64,000 nucleotides of DNA from Linyphia triangularis (GCA_963978545.1 OZ021725.1:87838305-87902304), one strand, 5' to 3'; numbered from the stretch's first letter, positions 22,896 through 32,004 are shown. Translations and numbers: made by a program. The notes: generated by a model from the sequence alone, not told the origin.

Positions 22896-22963
22896 TTTAT
22901 GATGAGTACATTTTTGTCAGTTCTGCTACTGATGTATTATGAAGACTACTTTCTCTGAAAAAT
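22896..22963 (+). ncRNA. SNORD38: C/D snoRNA U38, copy 2 (intact)
   Basis: Box C TGATGA 22900-22905, D' CTGA 22929-22932, C' TATGAAG, box D CTGA 22955-22958. Guide GTCAGTTCTGCTA. Preceded by CATATCTTGTGATCCATTTTA, which resembles the array unit and so marks this as the array's closest relative here. Confidence 0.85.
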
Positions 22964-23194
22964 ATACTTAATAATAAAATGTGCGTTCTTTTCATGTAGA
23001 TTTAGATGAATCTTGATTAGTAATACTTTGGTAGCCAGGATGGTTATGTAAGACTATGACTGCAATGAATTTATAATATTGATCTGTGCTTTTGTAGTTC
23101 ATCTATTGTGTAATTAGACATTGTTTTAATGAAGTTATTAAAGTCTTTTATATTTTCTTTGGATTGTAACATTTAGTTTATTTTATAAATTCAG

Positions 23195-23290
23195 GGAATA
23201 TTGCCTGGCAATAGAACTATGGAGGATAGTCTTCTTTGAAAGGGCTGTTGGTATTGGGTTTAGTACCTGTCGAGTTAAAGTGAATTTAAG
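23195..23290 (+). ncRNA. host gene exon, recurring type, copy B
   Basis: Acceptor TTTATAAATTCAG, donor TTTAAG|GTAGGT. Shares CAATAGAACTATGGAGGATA and GTCGAGTTAAAG with the other copies. Confidence 0.55.
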
Positions 23291-23667
23291 GTAGGTTGTA
23301 TTTGGCTTTTTTGGAAGATAGATATTTCTAGTAGACATACTAGATTTGCATATATGATGACCAAAAGATACATAAAATGGATAGGACAGATACATGTGAT
23401 GACCAAAATAAGAAAAATAAAGATTACTATCTTATTTTGGTTATATGTATGTGTCTCATTCTTGTTTGATGTTTCTTGGAAGTATGTATGCAACAACTAT
23501 TAAGAAATGTGCTCGTAATTGAATTATGCACTCTTTTGTAAGAGGAATCTTTGATAAAGTTTGTCTTAAGGTAGAGTACTATATAAATGTTTGTATTCCG
23601 AAAGATTTGTTTTAATTAATAAACCTGTCTCTCTACAACCGACAATATTACTCCTAAAGCCTGTGTT

Positions 23668-23730
23668 GCTTATGTCGATTAAATTTGCTGCTCTTTTTGG
23701 TGAAATTATGATGCAAATAATTACATAGCC
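23668..23730 (+). pseudogene. U76-like snoRNA, degenerate copy
   Basis: Reads TATGTCGATTAAATTTGCTG CTCTTT with box C and D lost, followed by ATTATGATGCAAATAATTAC as in U76. Confidence 0.45.
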
Positions 23731-24294
23731 TTAAAATGAACATTTTCACAGGTTAATTTAAAATTTTGAACTGAATTTAAAATTTTTATAAAACATCCAG
23801 TTGTACTTTTTATGTTGTTGTCCAGTTGTTTTTTCATAACATTTTATTAAAAATATTTTTTAGAATTGAGCATTGCTGTAATAGCTCCTTTGATGTTTCG
23901 AACACATTTTCTCAGTTTGTGATTTTTGAAATTCCCACCCGAATCAAAATGCCAAGACTTACAATTTAAGATGAAAATGCTTAAAATTTTTTTGTGTCAT
24001 CTGAATATCTATTAGGCAAAAATAGGCATGGACTTTTTTTTGATCTACCCGAATACTGGAATTTTTGTCAAATCGAAACGAAGATAAGATAAGTTTGAAT
24101 TTTTTGTTAAATTGAAAATTTAGAGCACTATGAGAACTTTTTTTTAAAATAAAATATAGTTTTTACCTAGTAATACTTCCAAATATGAAAACTATAATTT
24201 AAAATGCTTAAATAGAAAAAAAAGTTTGAATGGTTCCAAGTCCCCTAAAATTCTAGTTATGTAGACTTGGAAGACAAATTTTATGATCATTTTT

Positions 24295-25017
24295 TTAAGG
24301 GGGTATGGTACCGAAATTTCTTCAAAAGTCCCAATTTTTTTATTCTGATTTTAAAAAATAGTTCATACATTCCTGAAGAGAATGTTTCTATCTTATTCCT
24401 CCAGTGATTAGAACGCCACAAATTTACCTGTGATTTAAACATCACTAATGGGCGTAACACATTGAAGCATATGCTTGAAGTTCGTTTTTCGAGCACTAGT
24501 GTTTTTCACAGATGTTGTATATTCAAATCGATATATCTCCAGAACCATTAACAATTGGCTATTCAAATTTTTGGAGCATTTAATTTATATAGTTTTAAAT
24601 ATTTTGTCTTCACAGAATTTTATTTTTTTAATTCTGTTTTAAAATATAATTTTTAGCGTAAAAGATAACATAAAAAAAAGCAAAAATTTCAATATTTTAA
24701 CTTTGAGAATTTTTTTAATTTTTTTTTAGTTCACCTATCAAAATTCCGTGAAGACAAAATTTTCTTTATATAATTATGTATTACAGAAAGCTTTCACTTT
24801 GAAATTTTTTTTATTTTTTCTTGACTTATATCAAAATACGCAAACATCAATTATTAAGGATTTTTCTTGGTTTTTAAATTTTTTTTAAATAATAAAACAC
24901 AATATTTAAAAAAACATTTTCTCAAAGATATATAAATAGTATCTCGTACATAAAATAAATTTTTGACGTAAAAATGTACATAAAGTTTTTTTTATTTTCG
25001 GTACCGCACCCCCTTAA
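24295..25017. mobile_element. TTAA-flanked MITE (piggyBac-like), 723 bp
   Basis: Ends TTAAGGGGGTATGGTACCGA and the reverse complement of CGGTACCGCACCCCCTTAA match as terminal inverted repeats, with TTAA at both ends. The inside is AT-rich without a reading frame. TTAA target sites are the hallmark of piggyBac-type elements. It is inserted directly before U27 copy 4. Confidence 0.8.
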
Positions 25018-25074
25018 GTGATGAAATAGCAAGCATATGTCTGAAATTTTTTGCGGACAAATTTGTCTGAACTC
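25014..25074 (+). ncRNA. SNORD27: C/D snoRNA U27, copy 4 (abuts a MITE)
   Basis: Box C TGATGA 25019-25024, guide AGCAAGCATATGT, D' CTGA 25041-25044, box D CTGA 25067-25070. The MITE's terminal TTAA ends one base before box C, so the 5' half of the terminal stem is now transposon sequence. Confidence 0.78.
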
Positions 25075-25296
25075 CTAGTAAATGTTTTTCTATTTTATAT
25101 AGGGCTCCCACAGTCCTGGAAATTTGGCCCTTGGGAAAAAAAAAGGATGTGCTCTTTGAAAGCCCTCAAAATTTTAAACGACCACCAATAAGGCTTTTTT
25201 CCCCTTTTCGTTGTGTATTTTTATCTCAGTTACGTAATTATTTTATCAATTTTTTTCTTCAATAAGAATGAGAACCCTGGTAAAGCTAAGTGATGT

Positions 25297-25376
25297 ACTT
25301 ATGATGATATTATCGCTTAGCTGAATAATCATGCTGACACTTTGGTAAATTTGTCTTTCGCTCCTATCTGAAGTAT
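25297..25376 (+). ncRNA. SNORD80: C/D snoRNA U80, copy 3
   Basis: Box C TGATGA 25302-25307, internal CTGA 25321-25324, box D CTGA 25368-25371. Guide TTTGTCTTTCGCTCCTAT intact. Confidence 0.85.
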
Positions 25377-25520
25377 ACCACTACCTATTTCTAATAATTA
25401 CATTTCAGGTTAGATTAAGTGAAGCAATTTCAATTACAAAAGTACACAATCTTATTGCCATTGGAAAAAAGCTGCACAATTTTTACTTTCTAATAGCAAT
25501 TATAGCCTGAAGTGCAAATT

Positions 25521-25565
25521 TGAAATTTGACTGATTTTTATGATATATTAGCTCTTTACTTTCTT
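25521..25565 (+). pseudogene. U44 snoRNA, degenerate copy
   Basis: AATTTGACTGATTTTTATGA then ATATTAGCTCTTTACT. Box C and box D are gone; position between U80 and U36 matches the other blocks. Confidence 0.6.
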
Positions 25566-25641
25566 ATCATATGATTAAGTATGTTTTATTTTGGTAGTTT
25601 GATAATCATTGATCAAGTCTACAATTGTTAAGTGCATAAAT

Positions 25642-25711
25642 TGCTGTGATGAGTGATTTATTTCTGAAATAAATTGTTGAATTCTTTTTGAGCTTTTTAA
25701 CTCTGAGCATC
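25642..25711 (+). ncRNA. C/D snoRNA U36-like, copy 2
   Basis: Box C TGATGA 25647-25652, box D CTGA 25703-25706, guide GAGCTTTTTAACT against 18S GTTAAAAAGCTC. Nearly identical to 20886-20955. Confidence 0.78.
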
Positions 25712-25885
25712 GGTTTTCTTTCACATATCTCTCTAAAGCTTGAAACTATATCTGAAGCCTTATCTTATTTGTTAGCAATGCTATGCCTGATTTGTATAAT
25801 AAATCCTTCACTTAAGCTTATATTTATCCTTTATGGGATCTTTTTATTTTTGTTATTAAAATTTTGTCTCATTTGTAATGTGCTC

Positions 25886-25942
25886 AAATAAAGATTCATT
25901 TCACTGGTCCTTGTTTCTGATATATTGATGTTAAGGTAAGCA
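25886..25942 (+). pseudogene. U18 snoRNA, degenerate copy
   Basis: TCATTTCACTGGTCCTTGTT TCTGATATATTGATGTTAAGG remains, but box C reads AAAGATT and there is no box D. Confidence 0.65.
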
Positions 25943-26040
25943 CATTTTGCATTCAGTTAATCCTAGAAGATGAGTATATTTCTGCCTAGAATTATCTAAA
26001 ATTATTTTTAAATACAGTTAATTAGTATTTATTACATTGT

Positions 26041-26105
26041 AGCTATGATGATCATTTAAGAGCCAATCCAATGACTGTTATGATTAATTATCTTGATCTG
26101 AGCTG
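26041..26105 (+). ncRNA. C/D snoRNA, family A copy 2
   Basis: Box C TGATGA 26046-26051, box D CTGA 26098-26101. TAAGAGCCAATCC against 28S GGATTGGCTCT, nearly identical to 20088-20146 and again about 100 bases before a recurring exon. Confidence 0.75.
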
Positions 26106-26207
26106 TTGTAGTATATGTCAAGTATTGAGGAATTAGAGACGTTCAAGTTATTAAGCATGGCTTTATATATTTTTTAGGTTTATAGCAGGTGGTTTGTTTA
26201 TTTTAAG

Positions 26208-26335
26208 GATTAAAGGAAATATAAAATGGAAATAGAACTATGGAGAATATACCCATCTTTAAAATGGCTACCCTTTATAGTCAATTTCTATGGTTTAGTA
26301 ACAGGCAAGTTAAAGGGAATTTAAAGTAAGTTGTG
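26208..26335 (+). ncRNA. host gene exon, recurring type, copy C
   Basis: Acceptor TGTTTATTTTAAG (weak), donor TTTAAA|GTAAGT. Contains AATAGAACTATGGAGAATAT and AGTCAATTTCTATGGTTTAG. Confidence 0.55.
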
Positions 26336-26621
26336 TTTGACTTCTTTTTTGCTAGTATACTATTAAATGGTTAGTGTTGGGAGGCTTTTGAATTTCTGTT
26401 TAATTTTGTTAAGGTGTTCAACTTTTCTCCATATGTTTCTTAGAAATAACTTCCTTGAAGCTTGTTTTGAGGTAGTGTTGTGTATAAAATATTTGTACTC
26501 GTCAAGGTATGTTTTCATTATTAAATCTGTCTCAAGTGCACCTGACAATTTAAGTCTTGGATTTGAATTTATTATGAATTAATCTAATAGTTTTATATTT
26601 GTTTCTTGTATTATGTGGTGT

Positions 26622-26701
26622 ACTTGTGATGATATTATAGCTCAGCTGATAAATCATGCTGACACTTTTGTAAATTTGTCTTTCGCTCCTATCTGAAGTA
26701 C
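26622..26701 (+). ncRNA. SNORD80: C/D snoRNA U80, copy 4
   Basis: Box C TGATGA 26627-26632, D' CTGA 26646-26649, box D CTGA 26693-26696, guide intact. Confidence 0.86.
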
Positions 26702-26983
26702 ACACAATTTCTAAAAATTATATTTTAGGCTACTCTGGTTAAACAATTCAAATTCCATCTCATTGGTATAAACCAACTGTAGAAATTAATATAATTTATA
26801 CTTTTTAATTGCAATTGTAACTTGAAAATGACTGCTTATTTGATGAAATCACAAAAATCAATCTGCTCATCAAATTAAACAGTTACTAGTAAAATTCTCA
26901 CTTATCATATTGTGCATATAAAAATATAGTTCTATTTATAAAATATACTATATAAAAATGTAGTTCTACCAGTTTCATTATGT

Positions 26984-27050
26984 TCGAATGATGATCCATT
27001 TCACTGGTCCGTGTTTCTGATATTTTGATGTTATGGTGAATCTGACGGCA
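26984..27050 (+). ncRNA. SNORD18: C/D snoRNA U18, copy 4 (intact)
   Basis: Box C TGATGA 26989-26994, D' CTGA 27017-27020, box D CTGA 27042-27045. CACTGGTCCGTGTTT guide as in copy 2. Confidence 0.85.
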
Positions 27051-27360
27051 TTTTTGCATATAATATTCTTAATTAATTTTTCATCGAATTTAAATAACTT
27101 AAATGCATTATTTTTGTCTTGCATCACCTTAATCCAAAGACTTCTCAACTTAGCTTTGATTATCAGTTCCTCATCATGAATTACTTTCATAAATCTAATT
27201 ATGCACTTTCCTTGGTAAGAGAAAGCTTTCTTAAAGCTTGTCTTAAGGTAGGGTGCTATATAAATAAATGTACTCCACAAGATTTGTTTTAAATAATGAA
27301 CCTATCTCACTAAGTACAGCTGACAATTAATGCCAGTTTCTTGCAGTTATCCTTACTGTT

Positions 27361-27437
27361 ATTTATGATGACTATATTTGCTACTCTTGATATTAAACTG
27401 ATGTTATAAATTAACCACCAATTTTATATCTGCATTG
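27361..27437 (+). ncRNA. SNORD76: C/D snoRNA U76, copy with weak box D
   Basis: Box C TGATGA 27366-27371, TATTTGCTACTCTTGA guide, C' CTGATGT; the expected box D reads CTGC. Function uncertain. Confidence 0.65.
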
Positions 27438-27483
27438 CAAAGTTTAAAAAAAAATGTTTCTATTTAATAACCAAGATCTAAGA

Positions 27484-27546
27484 TATATGACAACAACAGC
27501 ATTCTACTGATTTATGCATATGAATGATACTTCATTACCTGAATAT
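27484..27546 (+). pseudogene. U35-like snoRNA, degenerate copy
   Basis: Box C shrunk to TATGA. The guide reads CAACAGCATTCTA instead of CAACGACGGTCTG. D' CTGA 27507-27510 and box D CTGA 27539-27542 survive. Confidence 0.6.
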
Positions 27547-27558
27547 AAGATTTTAATT

Positions 27559-27618
27559 TTAAATGATGACTTAACAAGCATATGTCTGAATTTTATGTGG
27601 ACAAACTTGTCTGAATAC
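27559..27618 (+). ncRNA. SNORD27: C/D snoRNA U27, copy 5
   Basis: Box C TGATGA 27564-27569, guide ACAAGCATATGT, D' CTGA 27586-27589, box D CTGA 27611-27614. Only about 52 bases before the next U80 box C. Confidence 0.86.
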
Positions 27619-27661
27619 TTTGTGAATGTTATCCATTGTTTTATATAGTTTGTTGAGTAGT

Positions 27662-27741
27662 TCTTATGATGATATTATAGCTCAGCTGAACAGTCATGCT
27701 GACACTTTCGTAAATTTGTCTTTCGCTCCTATCTGAAGTTC
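27662..27741 (+). ncRNA. SNORD80: C/D snoRNA U80, copy 5
   Basis: Box C TGATGA 27667-27672, D' CTGA after TAGCTCAG, box D CTGA 27733-27736, guide TTTGTCTTTCGCTCCTAT. Confidence 0.86.
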
Positions 27742-27757
27742 ATAGAGTTCTAAGAAA

Positions 27758-27814
27758 AATTATATTTGCTATTCTTGATTGTAATTGTAAAATGGTAATT
27801 AACTAACCACTATT
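27758..27814 (+). pseudogene. U76 remnant
   Basis: TATATTTGCTATTCTTGATT and AATTAACTAACCAC remain, without box C or D. A near-identical remnant lies at 28759-28810, showing that this segment was duplicated. Confidence 0.45.
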
Positions 27815-27820
27815 AATTTA

Positions 27821-28440
27821 TTCAACCCATGACGGTCCAGAGAATGGACGAAATTCTACAGTTTTCAGAGCAATAATTTTTTAATTATATTTCTAATTAA
27901 AATATATAATTATTTAAAATTATTTTTTATTCATTTGTTTTAGATAGGTTATAAACTATCCTAATAAAATTATTTCAAATTTTATTTATAAATTTAAAAA
28001 TGTTTTGTATTGCCGGAAAAACTGCGGATCAAATGACGCATATATATACATGCATCAGGGATGACAGTTTTTCCCCCTTTTTGGGTTTTAAGGTAACGTT
28101 TTCCTTCACTTTGTCCCGGTTTCGAGGATCCTCATCTTTCTGATCTCATCCTGTTTCTCCTGCAAAAAAGCATACTTTTCCTCATGTCTAATCAAAAGAT
28201 TACCTCTTAGCTTCCCTTTCCTCACAGATTACTTTGCTAACTCCTAATATTTGAAATGTAATTATTATATTGTATGAGAAATTTCATTGTATCTTTTAAA
28301 TTATTGAATCATTCTTCCTGCATACTTTTTTTTGAATTTTTATGTATTCCTGCTGTGAGCTTTTTTAATGAATTTTTGGATTTCCTCCTTTTTGCTCTCT
28401 GATCACTCTCATCCCTGATGCATGACCGCCAGTGGGTTAA
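27821..28440. mobile_element. TTAA MITE, 620 bp, with empty site in the same window
   Basis: Ends TTCAACCCATGACGGTCC and the reverse complement of GACCGCCAGTGGGTTAA. The duplicated flank at about 28811-28840 reads AATTTATTTAATACAATCAT without the insert, so the insertion split a TTTAATAC site. The left TTAA has mutated to TTCA. Confidence 0.75.
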
Positions 28441-28545
28441 TACTAATACTATTATGTGTTCTAATATTTTTTAGTTTTTGATTTTATGTTTAGTTTGTTT
28501 TATCCGAGGTATTTACAAAGGTTTTTGATTTAGCACCTTCTCTTA

Positions 28546-28620
28546 TTTATGATGACTACATTTGCTACTCTTGATAACAAAATGATGATGTAAATAACCA
28601 CCAATTGTTCGTCTGAAATT
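28546..28620 (+). ncRNA. SNORD76: C/D snoRNA U76, copy (intact)
   Basis: Box C TGATGA 28550-28555, guide CATTTGCTACTCTTGA, C' ATGATGATGT, box D CTGA 28613-28616. Confidence 0.83.
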
Positions 28621-28662
28621 CAGTAATTTTAAAAGTAACATTTTCTTTTGGATTCTCAATTT

Positions 28663-28739
28663 ACTTGTGATATTATAGCTCAGCTGACAAATCATGCTGA
28701 CACTTTTGTAAATTTGTCTTTCGCTCCTATCTGAAGTTC
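28663..28739 (+). ncRNA. SNORD80: C/D snoRNA U80, copy 6 (weak box C)
   Basis: Box C has lost TGA and reads TGTGATA. D' CTGA, guide and box D CTGA 28731-28734 are intact. About 50 bases after U76. Confidence 0.68.
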
Positions 28740-28913
28740 ATTGAGTTCCAACAAAAGTTGTATTTGCTATTCTTGATTGTAATTGTAAAATGGTAATTAA
28801 CTAACCACTGTTAATTTATTTAATACAATCATGTGTTCTAATATTTTTTTATTTTTTATGTCTAGTTTGTTGAGGTATTAACAAAAGTTTCTATAGGTTT
28901 GATTTAACACCTT

Positions 28914-28985
28914 TTATTTATGACTACATTTACTACTCTTGATAATAAAATGATGTAAATAATCACCAATTGTTAGTTTGAAATT
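28914..28985 (+). pseudogene. U76 snoRNA, degenerate copy
   Basis: Box C reads TATGACT, the guide CATTTACTACTCTTGA has one change, and box D reads TTGA. Confidence 0.55.
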
Positions 28986-29027
28986 CAGTAATTTTAAAAG
29001 TAACATTTTCTTTTGGATTTTCAATTT

Positions 29028-29106
29028 ACTTGTGATGATATTATAGCTCAGCTGACAAATCATGTTGACACTTTTGTAAATTTGTCTTTCGCTCCTATCT
29101 GAAGTA
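29028..29106 (+). ncRNA. SNORD80: C/D snoRNA U80, copy 7
   Basis: Box C TGATGA 29033-29038, D' CTGA, box D CTGA 29099-29102, guide intact. Confidence 0.86.
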
Positions 29107-29352
29107 TATCAATAAATTTTTGTAGTCGAGTAACTTTTTAGATTATCTGACTTGGGTAAAGTTAATTTTAGCATGTCTTTTATGTTCGGCTAAATTAAGT
29201 AGATTGATTATAAAAAGTATGCACTAAAAATTAGACTAGAAAGTAGTGAAAAGAAATGTCTAAATTTTGTTACATGATAAAAACATGTTATTACGTTAGT
29301 GATTCTAAAGATGGACTGAACACTAAGTAAAAACATAATGATCAATTTTATC

Positions 29353-29414
29353 AGTATGATGAAAGCCATTTGACTGATTCTTGTGATTTTATCAAATTAG
29401 CTCTATCTGATTCT
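29353..29414 (+). ncRNA. SNORD44: C/D snoRNA U44, copy 4
   Basis: Box C TGATGA 29357-29362, box D CTGA 29407-29410, guide ATCAAATTAGCTCTAT. Confidence 0.85.
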
Positions 29415-29491
29415 GTTGAGAATATTTTTATATTTAACTTTGTTGTGTTGGGTTCTATAGGAACTTTGAATTGTTTTAAAGTTCATTGAAT

Positions 29492-29560
29492 GACTGTGAT
29501 GAGTTATTATTTCTGAATTACATTGTTGAATATTTTACGAGCTTTTTAACTCTGAGCATC
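29492..29560 (+). ncRNA. C/D snoRNA U36-like, copy 3 (best guide)
   Basis: Box C TGATGA 29497-29502, box D CTGA 29552-29555. TACGAGCTTTTTAAC is a 15-base exact complement of 18S GTTAAAAAGCTCGTA, longer than in copies 1 and 2. Confidence 0.82.
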
Positions 29561-29789
29561 CGATTCCCTTTGTGGAACCATGAATTGAATATACATTAGT
29601 GTTTATTTTATTTGAAATTATTGCTGGTGAGGATTTTTTAATAAACATACGTAAGAATCATTACGTAGGAAGGATTGTCTAAAGCTTGTATTTATCTCTA
29701 TTTTGAATGATTGAAAGTTGAATTATTGGTTTCAAACTGAAAATTTTGGTTACTTTTTGTAAAATATATTGCTAGATTTTAGTTGGCTT

Positions 29790-29864
29790 GCTTGTGATGA
29801 TTATATTTGCTACTCTTGATGGTATAATGATGAGAAAATTTTCACCAATATTTATCTGAAGCAA
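29790..29864 (+). ncRNA. SNORD76: C/D snoRNA U76, last copy
   Basis: Box C TGATGA 29795-29800, guide TATTTGCTACTCTTGA, C' ATGATGA, box D CTGA 29856-29859. Confidence 0.84.
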
Positions 29865-30027
29865 GTAAAATGATTATTAAATTTGTGTTTAAAGATACTG
29901 TAACTGTTTTTAATTTCTGATGTATGATCCTTTAAAATGTTGTTTTTCAAGAATTATAATTTATTAGTATAGCATCTTGGTAAGATTTTCTATACTACTG
30001 TGTATAATATTGTTTTGCTTTGGACAT

Positions 30028-30091
30028 AGCTATGATGATAAAATGTCTCGTTCGTATGAATTATACTGATTAAATTATTTTATCTGAGCTT
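30028..30091 (+). ncRNA. C/D snoRNA U30-like, copy 2
   Basis: Box C TGATGA 30033-30038, ATGTCTCGTTCGTATGAA, internal CTGA, box D CTGA 30084-30087. Complementary to 18S ACGAACGAGAC as in the copy at 13664. Confidence 0.72.
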
Positions 30092-30183
30092 ACTTTTACT
30101 GTAGTTTATTTTTGATTGATTTCTGTAGAAGTAAAATTTAAATTATTTCGAATAGAATACAAATAAAGTTAGATATGTGTGGC

Positions 30184-30242
30184 TAATTATCATTTAATAT
30201 CTAGTCCAATGACTTATGATAAATAATATGTTTGATCCAAGT
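30184..30242 (+). pseudogene. family A snoRNA, degenerate copy
   Basis: TTATCATTTAATATCTAGTC CAATGACTTATGATAAATAA keeps the outline, but box C, guide (TATCTAGTCC for AGAGCCAATCC) and box D (GATCCA) are lost. It keeps its place before the recurring exon. Confidence 0.6.
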
Positions 30243-30300
30243 TTTTAATTTTTTCATAATATTTGTCTATTATATTTAATTTCATATTTTTTTCCCTTAG

Positions 30301-30840
30301 GGTCACTAAAAGAAGCTACTACTTTTCATGATGTGAAAAATTTATAACCTGGTGATAGAACTCTAGAGGGTAGACCCTTATTTTAAGAGGCTATTCTTTA
30401 AAGTCAATTTCCATGGTTTTGCAGAATTCAAGTGAAAGCTATGTTTGAAAGATATATAAATTAAAATAACGACTTCATAATGAACATTCTTATTTTATAG
30501 TTAATAAATTCAGAAATATTCATATAAATGCCATTGTTATCGGACTCCTGTTCATGTGAATGAGAAGTTAAGACAAGTAGGTAAAGGTTTTAGTTGCGAG
30601 GGAACTTGTGCTTGCAAATGTTTATTTTTAACACTTATTACTTGATTCGGTCTATTCAAGCCCAGCGTTCGAAGAAGGATCAGTTAGCTATCAGTATGTT
30701 TGCTCTTGGTTATAGCTTAACTAGCTTTAAATTACTTTTCTTTTAGCTTAACTATATAAAATATTGGGAAAATTACTCATTGTACTCCTCTAGGTATGCT
30801 GCCAACTGCTTTCATTGTAATAAATTTCTTTGAATAAAAC
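30301..30840 (+). ncRNA. host gene terminal exon, recurring type, copy D
   Basis: Strong acceptor (ATTTTTTTCCCTTAG). Contains TGATAGAACTCTAGAGGGTA and AAAGTCAATTTCCATGGTTT like the other copies, but no good donor follows. AATAAA at 30819 and about 30832 would end the transcript. Confidence 0.5.
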
Positions 30841-31545
30841 TTCCAATATTAGTTGAACATTGTCTTTTTAGTGTAATAATATTTTTTAAGTTGACATTTT
30901 CAGTATTTGTTAAATTTTAACAACCACAAACTGTTGGTTGGAATGATTGTTTTAGTAGTAGAGTATCTGTGCTTTTATCTTCCGAATTTTTATTTGAAGT
31001 GTGGATAATCTTCCTCTGGTTGATTAGTAGTGTTGTAACTTTTAACGGTACACAAAAAAAACAACGATGGTTGTATCTTCGGTTCTAATTTCCGTAGAAT
31101 ATTGCAGTTGGCACCAAAATTTGTTTGCGATTTTCTATGCCTGGTGCAAATTTTTTTTCTTCGGGATCTGAATACTAACTAAATTTAACTCTCTTTAAAA
31201 ATGTCAATACAAATCCCTATTTTTTATGTTTTCATTCGATTTAGAATACTTCCGTTTACCCTAGATACCAAATTTCAGTTCATTGTGTTGAGAAATGTCA
31301 CTTATGAGCGAAAGTGTTTTGTCTGATCTTGAGGGCTAATTTCTTTTGAGCTCGGAAGAAGCAAACGTTTTGCATGCTTCAAGTATCTAGTGCTACATAA
31401 AATCTCGAATCGAATCATGTGATCTCTTGTTTCGTTTTTGTGTCGTGTGTACTATTCTTATGCGTACTGTTTAAACGTGGGAGGTAAGTGCATTTTCAAT
31501 TCAATCTGATTAAAAAAAGCCAGAATATAATAATGTTTCAAGTCT
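30841..31545. other. spacer between the host gene and the gypsy element
   Basis: AT-rich, no reading frame or repeat recognised. Confidence 0.35.
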
Positions 31546-31549
31546 ATAC

Positions 31550-32004
31550 TGTTATGAATTTTTCCACTGAGGCAATGATGGCACAGTTTTCACGGTTTAA
31601 AAATATTTATTCTCTCTTCAGAAAACTCGCAAAATTTATTCACAGGCAACAGTTTAATTACTCTCAAGCTTCAACGAAAATAACTTCGAATTCAGCGATT
31701 ATACAAGCTCACTCCAATAGGTAAACAAAGCGATCAGCTTTCAACGAAGTCCGAAGTCAATCTGAAAACTTTCCCGAACTACGGTCATTAAATACTTGGC
31801 GCGAGAGAATATTCCCGAAATTTCCAGCCAATTCGTCGGAAAAGAAACGTCTCGAATTTTCTCGATTGCTTTAGGTGTTGCCACCTTTTCCTAACCTGTA
31901 TAATCGCTGTTAATAAAAAAATAAAATAATATAAAAATAAATTACAATAGAATTTTAAAATAATACGTCACTATTTACACTATATACAAACAATCTGTGC
32001 AACA
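31550..32004 (-). repeat. 3' LTR of the gypsy element
   Basis: 455 bp, TGTTATGAATTT ... CTGTGCAACA on the + strand. It matches 36942-37397 with only small differences (for example CACGGTTT/CACGATTT, GATTGC/GATTTGC). Confidence 0.92.

Larger units (their letters stand above)
11723..30840 (+). ncRNA. multi-snoRNA host gene (Gas5/UHG-like), non-coding
   Basis: Inferred transcription unit whose introns carry all the C/D snoRNAs listed below, every one on the + strand. Proposed start at C11723 in a terminal-oligopyrimidine context (GCCTTTTTCG). First exon to 11843 (donor AAAATG|GTAATT). Further exons are at 14285-14369, 20233-20354, 23195-23290 and 26208-26335, with a terminal exon from 30301. 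AATAAA signals are at 30819-30824 and about 30832. No long reading frame links the exons. Vertebrate GAS5 and SNHG1 and the insect Uhg genes have the same plan: throw-away exons and functional introns. The snoRNA content mixes families that vertebrates spread over GAS5, SNHG1, RPL4, RPL7A, RPL13A and RPS8. Gaps as short as about 46 bases between snoRNAs suggest several per intron. Exon limits are by eye, and more exons probably exist. Confidence 0.75.

Noticed and set aside
23339..23410. Extra C/D snoRNA suggested by two TGATGACC motifs
   Set aside because: No box D at a suitable distance and no rRNA-like guide; probably a short local duplication.
26820..26885. Inverted U44-like text (GATGAAATCAC ... 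ATCAAATTAAAC)
   Set aside because: The guide and both boxes are absent in either orientation.
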